DNA of 13,607 bases from Oscillospiraceae bacterium (GTDB lineage Bacteria > Bacillota_A > Clostridia > Oscillospirales > Ruminococcaceae): positions 1 to 13,607 of the forward strand of contig JAGDDO010000303.1 in assembly GCA_017848205.1 (NCBI GenBank), read 5' to 3'. This document shows, piece by piece, positions 12,801 through 13,607 of the stretch. Each line of letters starts with the position of its first letter. The first letter of the stretch is position 1. The notes under the pieces were generated by a model that was not told where the DNA came from, did no database searches, and was given only the letters and a program-made list of their open reading frames with translations. A program made the position numbers and the translations under genes.

Positions 12801-13607
12801 ATGAAGGTCCAGAAAAGAGACGGAAGAGTTACTGATTATGATAAGGGCAAAATCGTCAGAGCTATCAGAAAAGCAAATGCTGAAGTGCCGGAACGTGAAA
12901 AGATCACAAGTAATTCTATCGAAGATATTGTAAAATACATCGAAAAATTTGCCGGCAAAACCATTCTTAACGTTGAGAATATTCAGGACATGATCGAGTG
13001 CGAGCTTGTACGTCAGGGGAAGTACACACTTGCAAAAAAATATATCATATATCGTTATCAGAGAGCGCTGCTCAGAAAGGCTAACACGACTGACGAATCG
13101 ATCTTGAAGCTTATCAAGAATGAAAACAAGGAGCTTGCAGAGGAAAACTCCAACAAGAATACCATTCTTGCTTCCACACAGCGTGACTATATCGCCGGTG
13201 AAGTATCACGCGACCTCACCAGAAGAATGCTTCTTCCGGAAAGCGTTTCAATGGCTCACGATCAGGGCATCCTTCATTTCCACGATGCCGACTACTTCAT
13301 TCAGCCTATTTTCAACTGCTGCCTTATCAACATCGGCGACATGCTTGACAACGGCACAGTCATGAACGGAAAGATGATCGAGTCTCCTAAGAGCTTTCAG
13401 GTTGCATGTACGGTTATGACTCAGATCATATCCGCTGTTGCAAGTAACCAGTACGGCGGTCAGTCTGTTGACATGATTCACCTCGGAAAATATCTCAGAA
13501 AGAGCAGAGACAAATATCTCCGCGACATGATAAATGAATTTAAGGATACTCTCGATGAGGAAACAATAAACAAAGTCGTTGACTTAAGACTCCGCGACGA
13601 ACTCAAG
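12801..13607 (+). CDS. nrdD: Anaerobic (class III) ribonucleoside-triphosphate reductase NrdD, 5' part
   Basis: The frame is open to the window edge, giving the first 269 residues of a protein usually about 700 long. It reduces ribonucleoside triphosphates to deoxy forms using a glycyl radical set by NrdG; the radical site is beyond the window. Residues 1-90 form an ATP-cone regulatory domain (KVQKRDGRVTDYDKGKIVRAI at the start; VRQGKYTLAKKYIIYR at 70-85), which senses ATP/dATP. Then ENSNKNTILASTQRDYIAGE (115-134) and GILHFHDADY (156-165) are typical of the NrdD catalytic barrel. Cys173-Cys174 (IFNCCLIN) lie where the family has its conserved active-site cysteine. GAGGAG (12784-12789) is 11 nt before ATG 12801, a slightly long spacing. 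The gene is monocistronic upstream and probably NrdR-controlled. It marks an anaerobic metabolism. Confidence 0.95.
   Translation, partial: MKVQKRDGRVTDYDKGKIVRAIRKANAEVPEREKITSNSIEDIVKYIEKFAGKTILNVENIQDMIECELVRQGKYTLAKKYIIYRYQRALLRKANTTDESILKLIKNENKELAEENSNKNTILASTQRDYIAGEVSRDLTRRMLLPESVSMAHDQGILHFHDADYFIQPIFNCCLINIGDMLDNGTVMNGKMIESPKSFQVACTVMTQIISAVASNQYGGQSVDMIHLGKYLRKSRDKYLRDMINEFKDTLDEETINKVVDLRLRDELK

Noticed and set aside
12610..12804. 64-codon + strand frame upstream of nrdD
   Set aside because: It runs across the promoter and both NrdR boxes and overlaps the nrdD start in another frame; it has no ribosome binding site.
1..13607. Mobile element, CRISPR array, tRNA or defence system
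   Set aside because: No repeat-spacer pattern, transposase-like or recombinase-like product, or cloverleaf was seen. The whole window is core chromosomal genes in a conserved order.

Overview
The window is the distal part of a division and cell wall (dcw) cluster from a low-to-mid GC Gram-positive bacterium, followed by a DivIVA-like coiled-coil gene and the start of an anaerobic ribonucleotide reductase gene. All genes are on the + strand. The best fit is an anaerobic Clostridia member, probably a Ruminococcus-like Oscillospiraceae. This rests on the Clostridia-style Cys-rich RsmH tail, a division transpeptidase with C-terminal PASTA domains, a MurE with the meso-diaminopimelate-type DNPR motif, purine-rich AGGAGG-type ribosome binding sites, and a class III (oxygen-sensitive) nucleotide reductase. 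The genus is a judgement from protein character, not from a search.

Layout. Bases 1-180 are the 3' end of rsmH (mraW). Then come ftsL (181-681), an ftsI/spoVD-type class B PBP (785-3280), murE (3303-4745), mraY (4840-5889), ftsW/spoVE (5956-7290), murG (7311-8435) and a ftsQ/divIB-type gene (8447-9457). A 268-bp leader with its own promoter, a possible mini-ORF and a hairpin precedes ftsZ (9726-10856), which ends at a strong intrinsic terminator. A DivIVA-like gene (11151-12506) has its own extended -10 promoter, a roughly 135-nt 5' leader and a strong terminator. Finally nrdD (12801 to the window edge) has a canonical sigma-A-type promoter and two 16-bp NrdR-like boxes 32 bp apart.

How they fit together. 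MurE, MraY and MurG make successive peptidoglycan precursors: UDP-MurNAc-tripeptide, then lipid I, then lipid II. FtsW polymerises lipid II and the PBP cross-links it at the septum. FtsL and FtsQ/DivIB form the membrane regulatory subcomplex, and FtsZ is the cytoskeletal ring. The cluster is reduced: murF, murD, murC, murB and ftsA are absent from the positions they often occupy. Hairpins lie in three of the wider intercistronic gaps and may tune expression inside the operon.

The most interesting observation is a shared short motif. The extreme C-terminus of FtsZ is divergent (DDLDAIFKILD in place of the usual DDLDIPxFLR type). The neighbouring DivIVA-like protein ends with two copies of a similar motif (DDLEALTKQVE and SDLAALAKAAE, each preceded by Trp). 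This suggests, as inference only, that the two proteins share or compete for a partner.

Several starts were chosen by ribosome binding site rather than by longest reading frame (ftsW 5956, murG 7311, ftsZ 9726, divIVA-like 11151). No tRNA, rRNA, CRISPR array, insertion sequence or prophage was seen. No gap exceeds 300 bases; the three largest (268, 294 and 294 bp) each hold regulatory elements listed below.
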